Notes: generated by a model not told the origin, from the sequence alone. DNA of 64,000 nt from Vreelandella venusta (GCF_007989605.1 NZ_BJUL01000002.1:186001-250000); one strand, 5' to 3'. Shown: positions 43,693-52,925, counted from the first letter of the stretch. Translations and numbers: made by a program.

Positions 43693-44286
43693 ATGTCAAA
43701 CACTTTCACAGCCACCTTCTACCATTGGCGAAATCGCTATCTGTTGATGCGCCATGGCCATAGCCAAGCGAACGAACAAGGCCTCATTATTAGTTCGCCT
43801 GGGCGTGGTCTTTGCGACTTCGGCTTGTCGCCTCTGGGCGAAGAGCAGCTCTCAACAGTCGTTGCACAATGGTGTTGGCCGACGCCCACCAAGGTGCTGC
43901 ACTCAGACTTTTTGCGGACAACACAAACCGCTGATCGAGTCGCTACAGCGTTTGGCTTAACGCTGGAAAAAGAGGAGCGCCTTCGTGAGCGCTACTTCGG
44001 TGAACTCGATGGCCAATCGGATCGGCATTACCCTGACGTCTGGGCGTTAGATGCCCAAGATGCTGACCATCAACAGCATCAGGTGGAGGCGGTTAGTCAC
44101 GTCGCCAAGCGGATGTGTGCAGTGATTGAGGAGCTAGAGCGCCGCTGTGAAGGCGAGACGGTACTGGTGGTGAGCCATGGCGATCCACTACAGATACTGC
44201 TCACAGCTCTCGCCGATAAACCGCTCATGCAACATCGCGAGCAACCTGCCCTGCAGCCTGCCAGTATTACTCCACTGGGCAGTTAG
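43693..44286 (+). CDS. Histidine phosphatase family protein (phosphoglycerate-mutase fold)
   Basis: This 197-residue protein has the phosphohistidine loop LMRHGHSQANEQG near residue 20, RTTQTADRVA and the second His region VVSHGDPLQIL, all in order, so the catalytic core is complete. It is a small phosphatase of the PhoE/CobC type with unknown substrate. ATG at 43693 gives the family start; the open frame continues upstream through the phnD promoter but is not expected to be coding. It is divergent from phnD (157 bases apart), so a role in phosphorus metabolism is possible. Confidence 0.87.
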   Translation: MSNTFTATFYHWRNRYLLMRHGHSQANEQGLIISSPGRGLCDFGLSPLGEEQLSTVVAQWCWPTPTKVLHSDFLRTTQTADRVATAFGLTLEKEERLRERYFGELDGQSDRHYPDVWALDAQDADHQQHQVEAVSHVAKRMCAVIEELERRCEGETVLVVSHGDPLQILLTALADKPLMQHREQPALQPASITPLGS

Positions 44287-44354
44287 TCAGTTTCTGGTGC
44301 GGACTGGCAGTGGTTGCGGGAGAGCGGGCAATGAATCGGCATCGTTGCAGATAA

Positions 44355-44387
44355 CAATGGGCCTTCGCTGAGGCCCATTGCTTTATT
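44355..44387. terminator. Bidirectional terminator between the phosphatase and aapP
   Basis: CAATGGGCCT, loop of six, AGGCCCATTG followed by CTTTATT on the plus strand. It lies between two convergent genes and should serve both. Confidence 0.8.
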
Positions 44388-44410
44388 AACTGCTTTACCA
44401 ATTGCGTTAC

Positions 44411-45187
44411 TTAGTGCCCCAGAATCTGGCTTAAGAATAGCTGGGTACGTTCTGACTGCGGGTTATTGAAGAACGGCTCAGGCGCGTTTTCTTCGATGAT
44501 TTGCCCTTGGTCCATAAAAATCACCCGGTCGGCGACGGTTTTGGCAAAGCCCATTTCGTGGGTCACACACAGCATGGTCATGCCTTCATTGGCAAGCTCG
44601 ACCATGACGTCTAGCACTTCCTTGATCATTTCTGGGTCAAGGGCCGACGTTGGTTCGTCGAAGAGCATGACGTCAGGGTGCATGCACAGTGAGCGGGCAA
44701 TGGCGACCCGCTGCTGCTGGCCGCCGGAAAGCTGACCCGGGTACTTAAGCGCCTGTTCGGCAATACGCACCCGTTCCAAGTACTGCATGGCCATTTCTTC
44801 CGCCTCGCGGCGCGGCTTTTTTTGCACCCACATGGGCGCGATACAGCAGTTCTCTAGCACGGTTAAGTGAGGAAAGAGGTTGAAGTGCTGGAATACCATG
44901 CCCACACTACGGCGGATTTGCTCGATACGCTTAACGTCTTGGGTAAGCGGTACACCGCCTACCACGATATCGCCTTGCTGGTGCTCTTCCAGGTGGTTAA
45001 TACAGCGAATCAAGGTTGATTTTCCCGAGCCTGAAGGCCCGCAAATAACGATACGCTCGCCGCGTTTTACTTCCAGGTCGATATCGCGCAGCACGTGGAA
45101 ATCACCGTACCATTTATTAACGCCGCGCATTTCAACCATCAGATCCGAAGTCGGGGTGCCAGAGATGTCGGTAGCTGCTTGAGTCAT
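44411..45187 (-). CDS. aapP: General amino acid ABC transporter ATPase AapP
   Basis: This 258-residue ATPase of the polar amino acid transporter family has Walker [23 protein letters not shown] at the Q-loop, signature [15 protein letters not shown] and Walker [14 protein letters not shown]. It is the last gene of aapJQMP and starts 38 bases after the permease AapM. The N-terminal 20 residues are a Thr/Ser-rich extension. The whole system is a broad L-amino-acid importer. Confidence 0.93.
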   Translation of the reverse strand: MTQAATDISGTPTSDLMVEMRGVNKWYGDFHVLRDIDLEVKRGERIVICGPSGSGKSTLIRCINHLEEHQQGDIVVGGVPLTQDVKRIEQIRRSVGMVFQHFNLFPHLTVLENCCIAPMWVQKKPRREAEEMAMQYLERVRIAEQALKYPGQLSGGQQQRVAIARSLCMHPDVMLFDEPTSALDPEMIKEVLDVMVELANEGMTMLCVTHEMGFAKTVADRVIFMDQGQIIEENAPEPFFNNPQSERTQLFLSQILGH

Positions 45188-45225
45188 GTCTTTATCCTGC
45201 TAAAAAATCGTTAATAAAAGCGGCG

Positions 45226-46326
45226 TTAGCGCTTATGACCGGTGTGTAGCTTGCGCTCTAAATACTGGCTATAGCGCGACATGCTGAAACAGAAGACCCA
45301 GAACATGAAGGCGGCAAAGACATAGCCTTCCAGCGAGAAGCCCAGCCAGCGTGAGTCGGCTAGTGCCGCTTGCACGATCCCCAATAGGTCAAATAGCCCG
45401 ATGATCATGACCAGGGTGGTGTCTTTAAACAGCGAAATGAAGGTATTGACGATGCCAGGAATCATCATTTTCAGCGCTTGGGGAAGCACGATCAGCCCCA
45501 TGCGCTTCCAGTAGGTCATACCGAGCGCCGCAGCTGCTTCTTCCTGGCCCTTTGGAATGGCTTGCAGGCCACCACGAATAACCTCGGCCATGTAGGCGCT
45601 TTGGAATAGCGTTAGGCCGATCAGTGCCCGCACTAAACGGTCTACATTCATCTCAGAAGGTAGAAAAAGCGGCAGCATTACCGAGGCCATGAATAGCACC
45701 GTAATCAGCGGTACCCCACGCCAGAACTCGATAAAGACGACGCAGAAGCTTTTCACGATGGGCATATTGGAGCGTCGCCCCAACGCCAGCACAATACCGA
45801 TAGGCAGTGCGCCCACCATACCGACGGTCGCCAGCAGCAGGGTTAGCAGCAAGCCACCCCAGCGATGCGTAGGCACGCGAGGCATGTCAAAGTAGCCGCC
45901 GTGCAGCAGCACATAGGCAACGATGGGGAAGCCGATAAGAGCGAATATCGCCACCCAACGTTTGAGGGGCAGGCGTGGAATGGCTAGCCAGGCTATCAGC
46001 GTAAAGAAACCAGCAAAGACGATGTTGGCTCGCCAGATTTCCTCACGGGGATACAGACCGTAGATAAACTGGGTTAAGCGTGCATTGATGAAGACCCAGC
46101 AAGCCCCTTCCCGAGAACAGTCATCTCGTGTGGTACCGATCCAATCGGCGTTCAAAAACGCCCACTGAACGGTGGGAACGACAAGCAAATAGAGTATGTA
46201 AAGCCCGATAAGAGTAAGGAGGGTATTGATCGGACCATTGAACAAATTGGCACGCAGCCAAGCAACTGCCCCAACTGAGCTACTGGGAGCTGGCCGCCCT
46301 TTAATGATTGTTTGATTATGGATCAT
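45226..46326 (-). CDS. aapM: General amino acid ABC transporter permease AapM
   Basis: This 366-residue permease has the long N-terminal membrane extension typical of AapM and a C-terminal transport domain with the EAA loop EEAAAALGMTYWKRMGLIVLPQAL. The conserved ADWIGTTRDDCSREGACWVF periplasmic segment is an AapM/BztC landmark. It pairs with AapQ. ATG at 46326 is preceded by GGATATTTCC. It lies 21 bases after aapQ and before aapP. Confidence 0.93.
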   Translation of the reverse strand: MIHNQTIIKGRPAPSSSVGAVAWLRANLFNGPINTLLTLIGLYILYLLVVPTVQWAFLNADWIGTTRDDCSREGACWVFINARLTQFIYGLYPREEIWRANIVFAGFFTLIAWLAIPRLPLKRWVAIFALIGFPIVAYVLLHGGYFDMPRVPTHRWGGLLLTLLLATVGMVGALPIGIVLALGRRSNMPIVKSFCVVFIEFWRGVPLITVLFMASVMLPLFLPSEMNVDRLVRALIGLTLFQSAYMAEVIRGGLQAIPKGQEEAAAALGMTYWKRMGLIVLPQALKMMIPGIVNTFISLFKDTTLVMIIGLFDLLGIVQAALADSRWLGFSLEGYVFAAFMFWVFCFSMSRYSQYLERKLHTGHKR

Positions 46327-46347
46327 GGAAATATCCTCACCGTCGGC

Positions 46348-47538
46348 CTAGCGTTCAACCAGTGCCACTCGGGCGTTGAACCAGTTCATAAACATGGACA
46401 CCAGCAGGCTGATGGTTAGGTAGACCGCCATGGTCATCGCAATAACCTCAATGGCTTGGCCGGTCTGGTTCAGCGTGGTACCTGCAAATACCGAGACAAG
46501 GTCGGGATAACCGATGGCGGTTGCCAGCGACGAGTTCTTAATCAAGTTCAAGTACTGGCTGGTTAGCGGTGGAATAATGACGCGCAGTGCCTGAGGAATA
46601 ACCACCAGACGAAGTACCAAGTTGCGTGGCAGGCTTAGCGCCTGGGCGGCTTCTGTTTGCCCGTGCGAAATTGCCTGAATACCAGAGCGGACAATTTCGG
46701 CAATAAAGGAGGCGGTATAAATCGACAGTGCCAGCCAAAGTGCGAGGAACTCAGGGATCACCGTAATACCGCCACGGAAATTAAAGCCGCGTAGTTCCGG
46801 CATTTCCCAGGTAACCGGCACGCCAGTAGCAACGAGCACTAATAGCGGTAAGCCAAAAATCAGCACAAATGATATCCAGTAAGCCGGCAGGCGTTTACCG
46901 GTGGCTTCGTGGCGACGCTTGTTCCATATCACCAGGGCAATACTGGCAACAATGGCGATAAGGAAGGTAAGCGGGATCAAGCCAAAGCCAGACTCAAACA
47001 GCGGTTGGGGTAAATACAGTCCGCGTACGTTGAGAAAGATGACTTCACCAAATGCCAGGCTATCTCTGGCGCTTGGCATCGTGCGTAATACCGCAAAGTA
47101 CCAGAAGAATATTTGCAGTAGCAGCGGGATATTGCGGAAAGTTTCGATATAGGCAGTGGCTAAGCGCGCTAGCAGCCAGTTAGGCGACAGGCGGGCGATG
47201 CCCACAATAAAGCCAATGATGGTCGCGGCCAATACCCCTAGGCCACCCACCAGCAACGTATTCAGTAAGCCGACCAAGAAGGTGCGGCCATAAGTGCTTT
47301 GAGATGAGTAGTCGATCAGACTCTGCACAATCCCAAAACCTGCGGTGTTGCCCAAGAAACCAAACCCGGTGGTGATACCACGTGCGGATAAGTTGTCTTG
47401 GACATTACCGACAATGTAGAACAAAAAGGCTGCCACAGCGGCGACGAGGAGTAGCTGGAAAATAAGCGCACGTTTGGCGCGATCTCGCCAAAACGGCGGC
47501 TTGTGGCCAGCGGGACGAGTGTTAGGACTTACGGACAT
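46348..47538 (-). CDS. aapQ: General amino acid ABC transporter permease AapQ
   Basis: This 396-residue permease has a long N-terminal region, the LNTLLVGGLGVLAATIIGFIVG helix and the EAA loop TEAAQALSLPRNLVLRLVVIPQAL near the C-terminus. RNIPLLLQIFFWYFAVL is an AapQ/BztB landmark. ATG at 47538 is chosen over a TTG 30 bases upstream because GGAG lies 9 bases before it. A long GC-rich hairpin separates it from aapJ. Confidence 0.92.
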   Translation of the reverse strand: MSVSPNTRPAGHKPPFWRDRAKRALIFQLLLVAAVAAFLFYIVGNVQDNLSARGITTGFGFLGNTAGFGIVQSLIDYSSQSTYGRTFLVGLLNTLLVGGLGVLAATIIGFIVGIARLSPNWLLARLATAYIETFRNIPLLLQIFFWYFAVLRTMPSARDSLAFGEVIFLNVRGLYLPQPLFESGFGLIPLTFLIAIVASIALVIWNKRRHEATGKRLPAYWISFVLIFGLPLLVLVATGVPVTWEMPELRGFNFRGGITVIPEFLALWLALSIYTASFIAEIVRSGIQAISHGQTEAAQALSLPRNLVLRLVVIPQALRVIIPPLTSQYLNLIKNSSLATAIGYPDLVSVFAGTTLNQTGQAIEVIAMTMAVYLTISLLVSMFMNWFNARVALVER

Positions 47539-47574
47539 GGAAGGCGTCTCCGCGATACGGACGGTCAATCAAAT

Positions 47575-47612
47575 GGCCCGCCGATGCCCTTGGAAGCATG
47601 GAGCGGCGGGCC
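47575..47612. other. GC-rich hairpin between aapJ and aapQ
   Basis: GGCCCGCCG and CGGCGGGCC form a perfect 9-bp stem; the 20-base interior holds an ATGC/GCAT pair that can extend the structure. There is no T-run. As at phnD-phnC, it sits just after the binding-protein stop and probably raises the binding-protein to permease ratio. Confidence 0.7.
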
Positions 47613-47629
47613 GGGGTCAAACGAGACGC

Positions 47630-48655
47630 TTAGCGAATCGGCGGTGCGTACTGGAAGCCACCTTGGTTCCAGAGGGCGTTAACACCACGTTCAATTTCAA
47701 GTGGAGAGCCCATGCCGACGTTGCGCTCAAAGCTTTCGCCGTAGTTACCGACTTGGCTGAGGATGTTGTAGGCCCAGTCGGCTTCTAAGCCCATGCCTTC
47801 ACCATAGTTGCCATCTTGGCCAAGTAGGCGGGCAACATCAGGATTCTCAGAGTTGAGCATCTCTTCGGCATTTTCACTGGTGACGCCATACTCTTCGCCG
47901 TTAATCATGGCGAATAGCGACCACTTCACGATGTTAAACCATACATCGTCGCCTTGACGTACAACAGGGCCCAGAGGCTCTTTGGAAATAATGTCGGGTA
48001 GAATGACCGCGCTGTCCGGGTCATCTAGCTGAATACGCAGTGCCGCCAGCTGAGAGGTATCCGAGGTCAATACATCACAGCGCCCAGACTGGAAGCCGCC
48101 CACGGTTTGTTCAGAGGTATCAAATACAATGGGGTCGAACTGCATATCGTTGGCGCGGAAGTAGTCGGCTACGTTGAGTTCGGTCGTGGTGCCAGACTGA
48201 ATACAAATAGCGGCACCATCCAATTCGCTGGCACCACTAAGCCCCAGATCGCGGTTAACTAGGAAGCCGATACCGTCGTAAAAGGTCACGCCAGTGAAGT
48301 TAAGGCCCAGGGTAGTGTCACGAGTGGTGGTCCAAGTGGTATTACGTGATAGTACATCGACTTCGCCAGACTGAAGGGCTGTAAAGCGCTCTACGGCGTT
48401 CAGGGAAATATAGTTCACCGCATCAGCATCACCGAGAACGGCGGCGGCAACGGCACGACATACATCAACGTCGAGTCCTTGCCAGTTACCTTCATCGTCC
48501 GGGGCAGAAAAACCTGGCAGGCCATCGCTGACGCCGCACTGAACAGCGCCGCGTTCCTTCGTGTCTGCTAACGTATCAGCCTGAGCAGTGGCGACACCGG
48601 CCAGCGTGATAGCACCCGCGGAGGCCAGCAGTACCAAGTGTTTCTTATTCATCAT
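47630..48655 (-). CDS. aapJ: General amino acid binding protein AapJ (copy 1)
   Basis: This 341-residue periplasmic binding protein has a signal peptide ending AQAD (about residue 28). The family segments are VQCGVSDGLPGFSAPDDEGNW, DVDVCRAVAAAVLGD, LNAVERFTALQSGEVDVLSRNTTWT and KEPLGPVVRQGDD. They define AapJ/BztA-type broad-specificity L-amino-acid binders. ATG at 48655 follows AAGGGGAAAGACC. It is the first gene of aapJQMP and lies behind a sigma54 promoter. A close paralogue lies upstream. Confidence 0.94.
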   Translation of the reverse strand: MMNKKHLVLLASAGAITLAGVATAQADTLADTKERGAVQCGVSDGLPGFSAPDDEGNWQGLDVDVCRAVAAAVLGDADAVNYISLNAVERFTALQSGEVDVLSRNTTWTTTRDTTLGLNFTGVTFYDGIGFLVNRDLGLSGASELDGAAICIQSGTTTELNVADYFRANDMQFDPIVFDTSEQTVGGFQSGRCDVLTSDTSQLAALRIQLDDPDSAVILPDIISKEPLGPVVRQGDDVWFNIVKWSLFAMINGEEYGVTSENAEEMLNSENPDVARLLGQDGNYGEGMGLEADWAYNILSQVGNYGESFERNVGMGSPLEIERGVNALWNQGGFQYAPPIR

Positions 48656-48715
48656 GGTCTTTCCCCTTACTCGATTTAATGTCGTTATGCATGCAGATGC
48701 ATGACACTAAAAGCT

Positions 48716-48731
48716 AGCAAGGAAGGTGCCA
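48716..48731 (-). promoter_or_regulatory. Sigma54 promoter of aapJQMP
   Basis: On the minus strand TGGCAC, five bases, TTGCT is a perfect match to the sigma54 consensus (TGGCAC-N5-TTGCW). The start point should lie near 48705, about 50 bases before aapJ copy 1. A bacterial enhancer-binding protein is therefore required. Confidence 0.85.
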
Positions 48732-48808
48732 GAAAGGATATGTCGTCAAATTCAGCGCTTTTCAACGCAAAATCCCTGCTGTATACGAAAGTATTGGTGC
48801 AAAAAGAA

Positions 48809-48856
48809 ACATTAGCGACTAGTGATTGCTCTATTTTAATGCGTAGTCGCTAATGT
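48809..48856. promoter_or_regulatory. Paired inverted sites upstream of the sigma54 promoter
   Basis: Perfect 13-base inverted arms (48809-48821 and 48844-48856; core TTAGCGACTA / TAGTCGCTAA) lie 35 bases apart centre to centre, about 110 and 145 bases upstream of the predicted start. This is where enhancer-binding proteins bind. A hairpin ending the aapJ copy 2 transcript is the alternative reading, but no T-run follows. Confidence 0.6.
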
Positions 48857-48920
48857 GACTGCTAGCTTAAAAAAAGGTAGCTCAGCGTTATGAATTAACG
48901 AGCTTAAAGGATGAACAAGA

Positions 48921-49931
48921 TTAACGAATAGGCGGTGCGTATTGAATGCCACCATCTTTCCACAAGGCGTTTAAGCCTCTGGCAATCTTGAAGTCGGAGT
49001 CGGCACCAACGTTTCTATCAAAGATATCGGCATAGTTACCCACCTGCTTGATGATTTGGTATGCCCAGTCAGAATTGATACCCATTGGCTCGCCGAAGTC
49101 ACCATCTTGGCCAAGCAAGCGCATGACATCAGGGTTTTCCGAATTAAGCTGTTCATCTACGTTAGCTTGTGTAATGCCCAGTTCTTCCGCATTTAGCATG
49201 GCAAACAGCGACCACTTCACAAGATTGAACCATTGGTCATCATTTTGACGAACGGCTGGGCCCAGCGGCTCTTTCGAAATAATTTCAGGGAGCACGACCG
49301 CCATGTCGGGATCAGCAAGCTGCATCCGCTGGGCATACAGTTGGGAAGCGTCAGAGCTTAAAACATCGCAGCGGCCCGCTTCAAAGCCGGCAATCGACTG
49401 CTCGGGCGCATCAAAAACGACAGCATCATAAGTCATGCCGTTGATGCGGAAGTAATCAGAAAGATTGAGTTCGCTGGTGGTGCCAGACTGGGTGCAAACT
49501 GCTGCGCCATCAAGCTCTTTGGCGCTTTGCACGCCTAGATCGCTGGCCACCATAAAGGCTTGGCCATCGTAGTAACTCACGCCGGTAAAATTCATCCCCA
49601 TTGTTGTGTCACGGCTTGAGGTCCAAGTTGTGGTGCGTGATAGTACATCGACTTCGCCAGACTGCAGCGCGGTAAAACGCTCTACTGAGTCGAGTGGCAC
49701 GAAATCTACTTTTGTCGCGTCGCCAAGCGCCGCGGCGGCAATAGCACGGCACACATCGGTATCCAGGCCTCGGTATTGGTCGTCGTCATCTAATGACGAA
49801 AAGCCTGGCTGGGCAGCGTTAACGCCACAGCGCACGCTGTCGCGCTCCTGAACGGTTTCCAGCGTGCTGGCCATAGCCATCGCCGGTACTAAAACACCAA
49901 TTCCTACTCCCAACCAACGAACGGTTTTCAT
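48921..49931 (-). CDS. General amino acid binding protein AapJ (copy 2)
   Basis: This 336-residue binding protein is a paralogue of aapJ copy 1, matching it through nearly all segments (LDTDVCRAIAAAALGD, VERFTALQSGEVDVLSRTTTWT, KEPLGPAVRQNDDQWFN and a C-terminal IQYAPPIR). The signal peptide ends MAMA (about residue 21). It lies directly upstream on the same strand but 265 bases away, with the sigma54 promoter in between, so it is probably separately transcribed. It may feed the same AapQMP permease with a different amino-acid range. No ATPase or permease of its own is present. Confidence 0.92.
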   Translation of the reverse strand: MKTVRWLGVGIGVLVPAMAMASTLETVQERDSVRCGVNAAQPGFSSLDDDDQYRGLDTDVCRAIAAAALGDATKVDFVPLDSVERFTALQSGEVDVLSRTTTWTSSRDTTMGMNFTGVSYYDGQAFMVASDLGVQSAKELDGAAVCTQSGTTSELNLSDYFRINGMTYDAVVFDAPEQSIAGFEAGRCDVLSSDASQLYAQRMQLADPDMAVVLPEIISKEPLGPAVRQNDDQWFNLVKWSLFAMLNAEELGITQANVDEQLNSENPDVMRLLGQDGDFGEPMGINSDWAYQIIKQVGNYADIFDRNVGADSDFKIARGLNALWKDGGIQYAPPIR

Positions 49932-49974
49932 TTGTTATTCCTTAACGTGAAAGGGCTAGTAAACGTAAGCATAT

Positions 49975-50001
49975 AAAAAGCCGAGCAATGCTCGGCTTTT
50001 T
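49975..50001 (-). terminator. Terminator of hemE-speE
   Basis: AAAAAGCCGAGC, AAT, GCTCGGCTTTTT is a perfect stem with A and T runs on either side. It lies 20 bases after the speE stop and just before aapJ copy 2. Confidence 0.92.
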
Positions 50002-50021
50002 GGCTATTCGCAGACGCACTG

Positions 50022-50882
50022 TTATGCGAAGGCTTTACGCATAAAAGGCGGCAGCGATAGTGCACCACGGTGAGCATCACTAGTGTAGTACTGTAGCGGC
50101 ATTTGATGCTCAGCGGCAGCCTGTTCGCGGAAGCTTTCAACGCTGGTCGCTTTACCGGCCAACGTGACACTCCACCAGCCTGAAGGGTAAACCGGCTGGG
50201 GGAAGGGCAGTGTGGCTACGCTATCAAAGCCCGCTTCACGCATGTCGTTACGTAGTTCACGAATGATAGAGCCGCTGTGGTAAAGCGGTGATTCGCTCTG
50301 CTGCACCATCACGCCGCCGCTTTTAAGAATGCGGTGGCAGCGCTTCAAAAAGTCGGTTTTGAACAGGCCTTCTGCAGGGCCGACCGGGTCGGTAGAGTCG
50401 ATGATCAGCACGTCGATGCTCTCGTCGGCTGCGTCGTCTACCCACTTCACACCATCCGCAAACAGCAGCTCGGCACGTGGGTCACCGTTAGCTTCTACTA
50501 GCGCGGGGAAGAAGCGCTCGGCGGCCTTTGTCACTTCCTCATCGATGTCGATTTGCGTGACTTTCTCAACGCCCGGATGACGCAGCACTTCCTTCAGCGT
50601 GCCGCAGTCGCCACCGCCAATAATCACTACCCGCTTGGGATCTTGATGAGTGAACAACGCCGGGTGGGCAATCATTTCGTGGTAGAGGAAGTTGTCGCGA
50701 TCGGTCAGCATCACGCAGCCATCCAGCACCATCAGGTTGCCGTAGGTCTCGGTGGCGTACACTTCTAAGTGCTGGTAGGGGCTTTGCACATCCAGCAGCT
50801 TCTCAGTGACTTTCAGCGAGAAAGCGCTGCCGTGGCTATCAAATACTTCGGTAAACCACTGGTCGTCGCGTAAATCGCTCAT
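50022..50882 (-). CDS. speE: Spermidine synthase
   Basis: This 286-residue aminopropyltransferase joins decarboxylated SAM to putrescine. LYHEMIAHPALFTHQDPKRVVIIGGGDCGTLKEVL contains the nucleotide-binding Gly loop, DVLIIDSTDPVGPAEGLF the catalytic Asp, and VMVQQSESPLYH a conserved strand. In the Gly loop the usual GGGDG is GGGDC, an alteration at a conserved position. ATG at 50882 overlaps the hemE stop by one base (TAATG) and is chosen over a GTG 18 bases upstream. It is followed by a terminator. Confidence 0.93.
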   Translation of the reverse strand: MSDLRDDQWFTEVFDSHGSAFSLKVTEKLLDVQSPYQHLEVYATETYGNLMVLDGCVMLTDRDNFLYHEMIAHPALFTHQDPKRVVIIGGGDCGTLKEVLRHPGVEKVTQIDIDEEVTKAAERFFPALVEANGDPRAELLFADGVKWVDDAADESIDVLIIDSTDPVGPAEGLFKTDFLKRCHRILKSGGVMVQQSESPLYHSGSIIRELRNDMREAGFDSVATLPFPQPVYPSGWWSVTLAGKATSVESFREQAAAEHQMPLQYYTSDAHRGALSLPPFMRKAFA

Positions 50883-51994
50883 TACTTTGCTCCTGGGCAC
50901 GGGGCGTCTGTTTGGGTAGAAATGCTTTGATGATACTGCGGGCTTAAATCGTGCAGCGCCTCCATAAAGGCGGTGACGTGATCCGGATTAGTGAACTGGC
51001 TGATGCCATGGCCCAAGTTAAAGACGTGGCCAGGACCGTGCCCATAGCTTTCCAACACCCGTGCGACTTCCGCGCGGATGGCAGAAGGACGTGCGAACAA
51101 CACATTAGGGTCGAGGTTGCCTTGCAGCGCTACTTTATGGCCTACCCGTGCGCGGGCGTCGGAAAGTTCGGTGGACCAATCGATACCTAGCGCATCGGCT
51201 CCGGCACAGGCGATGTGCTCCAGCCATTGGCCGCCGTTCTTGGTAAACAGAATAACCGGCACATGGCGACCATCGTGCTCACGAATCAGGCCAGAGACAA
51301 TTTGCTCCATGTAGCGCAGTGAAAATTCCAGGTAGGCGGGGGTTGAAAGTGCACCGCCCCAGGTATCAAAAATCTGTACTGCCTGAGCGCCGGCGCGAAT
51401 CTGCGCGTTTAGGTAGTCGGTTACCGACTGCGCCAGGGTATCCAGCAATTGGTGCATGGTGTCTGGCGTATCGTAAAGCATGGTTTTCAGGTGGCGGAAA
51501 TCTTTGCTAGAACCGCCTTCCACCATGTAGGTGGCTAGCGTCCAGGGGCTGCCCGAAAAGCCGATCAACGGCATGCGGCCGTTCAGCTCACGACGAATGG
51601 TCGATACGGCGCGCATCACATAATCGAGATCGCGCTCGGCGTTGGGCACCGTTAACGCTGCAACCTCTTCTGGAGTGCGCACGGTTTTTCTGAATTTCGG
51701 GCCTTCACCGGTTTCGAAATAAAGCCCTAGCCCCATCGCATCTGGGATGGTGAGGATGTCGGAGAATAGAATGGCGGCATCTAGTGGGTAACGCTCAAGG
51801 GGCTGTAGCGTTACTTCACAAGCTAGGTCATGGTTGCGACACAGATCCATAAAACTGCCCGCATCGGCGCGACTGGCGCGATATTCTGGCAGGTATCGGC
51901 CTGCTTGGCGCATCATCCACACCGGAGTGCGGTCGACGGGCTGGCGAGCCAGCGCGCGAAGAAAACGGTCGTTTTGCAAAGGTGTGGTGGTCAT
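50882..51994 (-). CDS. hemE: Uroporphyrinogen decarboxylase
   Basis: HemE removes four carboxyl groups from uroporphyrinogen III to give coproporphyrinogen III in heme synthesis. The 370-residue protein has the start [32 protein letters not shown] (which holds the substrate Arg), the [14 protein letters not shown] segment with the key Asp, and [17 protein letters not shown]-type and NLGHGI segments. ATG at 51994 is chosen over an in-frame start 45 bases upstream because AAGAGC precedes it. The stop overlaps the speE start. A 16-bp tandem duplication lies upstream. Confidence 0.96.
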   Translation of the reverse strand: MTTTPLQNDRFLRALARQPVDRTPVWMMRQAGRYLPEYRASRADAGSFMDLCRNHDLACEVTLQPLERYPLDAAILFSDILTIPDAMGLGLYFETGEGPKFRKTVRTPEEVAALTVPNAERDLDYVMRAVSTIRRELNGRMPLIGFSGSPWTLATYMVEGGSSKDFRHLKTMLYDTPDTMHQLLDTLAQSVTDYLNAQIRAGAQAVQIFDTWGGALSTPAYLEFSLRYMEQIVSGLIREHDGRHVPVILFTKNGGQWLEHIACAGADALGIDWSTELSDARARVGHKVALQGNLDPNVLFARPSAIRAEVARVLESYGHGPGHVFNLGHGISQFTNPDHVTAFMEALHDLSPQYHQSISTQTDAPCPGAK

Positions 51995-52040
51995 AAACAC
52001 TTGCTCTTGAGAAGTTTGCCCGCATTGTAAGGGAGTCATT

Positions 52041-52072
52041 GTACTTGAAGATAACGGTACTTGAAGATAACT
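52041..52072. repeat. 16-bp tandem duplication upstream of hemE
   Basis: GTACTTGAAGATAACG (52041-52056) and GTACTTGAAGATAACT (52057-52072) differ in the last base only. They lie in the divergent hemE-ribA promoter region. Confidence 0.9.
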
Positions 52073-52224
52073 GTGTCTGAAGGCGGCAATTGTACTGAAA
52101 AACGTACTTAAAAACGCCTCTCCCTGTTGAGACCGTGAGGCTACCGCTGCTTCCTGGTAGAATGTTTTCTTATTTTTCCAACACCGGTGTGGTTAGCTGG
52201 TTTGGTTAATCGACGAGGTAACCT

Positions 52225-52860
52225 GTGACCATTCGCTTCATTGCCGCTTCCCGGCTGCCCACCCCTTGGGCCACATTCACCATGCACGGCTTCGAAGACG
52301 AAGCCACGGGTAAAGACCATATCGCCTTAACGCTAGGTGATGTGAGCGGCGGCGAGCCAGTACTGGGGCGCGTGCATTCTGAATGTTTAACCGGCGATGC
52401 GCTGTTTTCCATGCGCTGCGACTGCGGCTATCAGCTACAAGAAGCGCTCAAGCGAATTGCCGAAGAAGGTCGTGGCGTGCTGTTCTACCTGCGCCAGGAG
52501 GGGCGAGGTATTGGGCTGCTGAATAAAATCCGCGCTTATCATCTGCAAGACCAAGGTGCAGACACGGTTGAAGCCAATGAGCAACTCGGTTTTGGTGCGG
52601 ACATGCGTCGCTACGACCTGTGTGTGCCGATGCTTAACCACTTGGGTATCACGGCATTAAAACTGATGACCAACAACCCTCGTAAGGTAGATGCCTTAAC
52701 CCGGGATGGTGTGAACGTGGTTGAGCGCCTGCCAATTACCACCGGCCTGAATCCCCATAATGAGCACTATCTCTCCACCAAAGCGGGCAAGCTTGGTCAT
52801 ATGATGGCGCTGGACGATTTTACCCAAGCCAGCGACGTCGATATCGAACGTAAAGGGTGA
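52225..52860 (+). CDS. ribA: GTP cyclohydrolase II
   Basis: RibA opens GTP to a diaminopyrimidine, the first step in riboflavin synthesis. The 211-residue protein has the Zn site [14 protein letters not shown] and the catalytic [20 protein letters not shown], then [20 protein letters not shown]-type [12 protein letters not shown] is present. GTG at 52225 is the start, with GAGGTAACCT upstream and family position. It is divergent from hemE. A possible extended -10 (TGGTAGAAT) lies near 52155-52163. No FMN riboswitch is visible. Confidence 0.95.
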   Translation: MTIRFIAASRLPTPWATFTMHGFEDEATGKDHIALTLGDVSGGEPVLGRVHSECLTGDALFSMRCDCGYQLQEALKRIAEEGRGVLFYLRQEGRGIGLLNKIRAYHLQDQGADTVEANEQLGFGADMRRYDLCVPMLNHLGITALKLMTNNPRKVDALTRDGVNVVERLPITTGLNPHNEHYLSTKAGKLGHMMALDDFTQASDVDIERKG

Positions 52861-52880
52861 CTAAGCCCTTTTGTCACCCT
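52854..52880 (+). terminator. Hairpin over the ribA stop codon, possible terminator
   Basis: AGGGTGAC, 11 bases, GTCACCCT form a perfect 8-bp stem that includes the ribA TGA. The T-run is absent (ATTG), so termination is uncertain. Confidence 0.45.
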
Positions 52881-52925
52881 ATTGAACCGCTCTTCTGTCT
52901 GAATGCTTCTAACGCCCGCTCTCCT

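Noticed and set aside
52073..52224. FMN riboswitch before ribA
   Set aside because: None of the conserved RFN stems can be recognised in this short leader.
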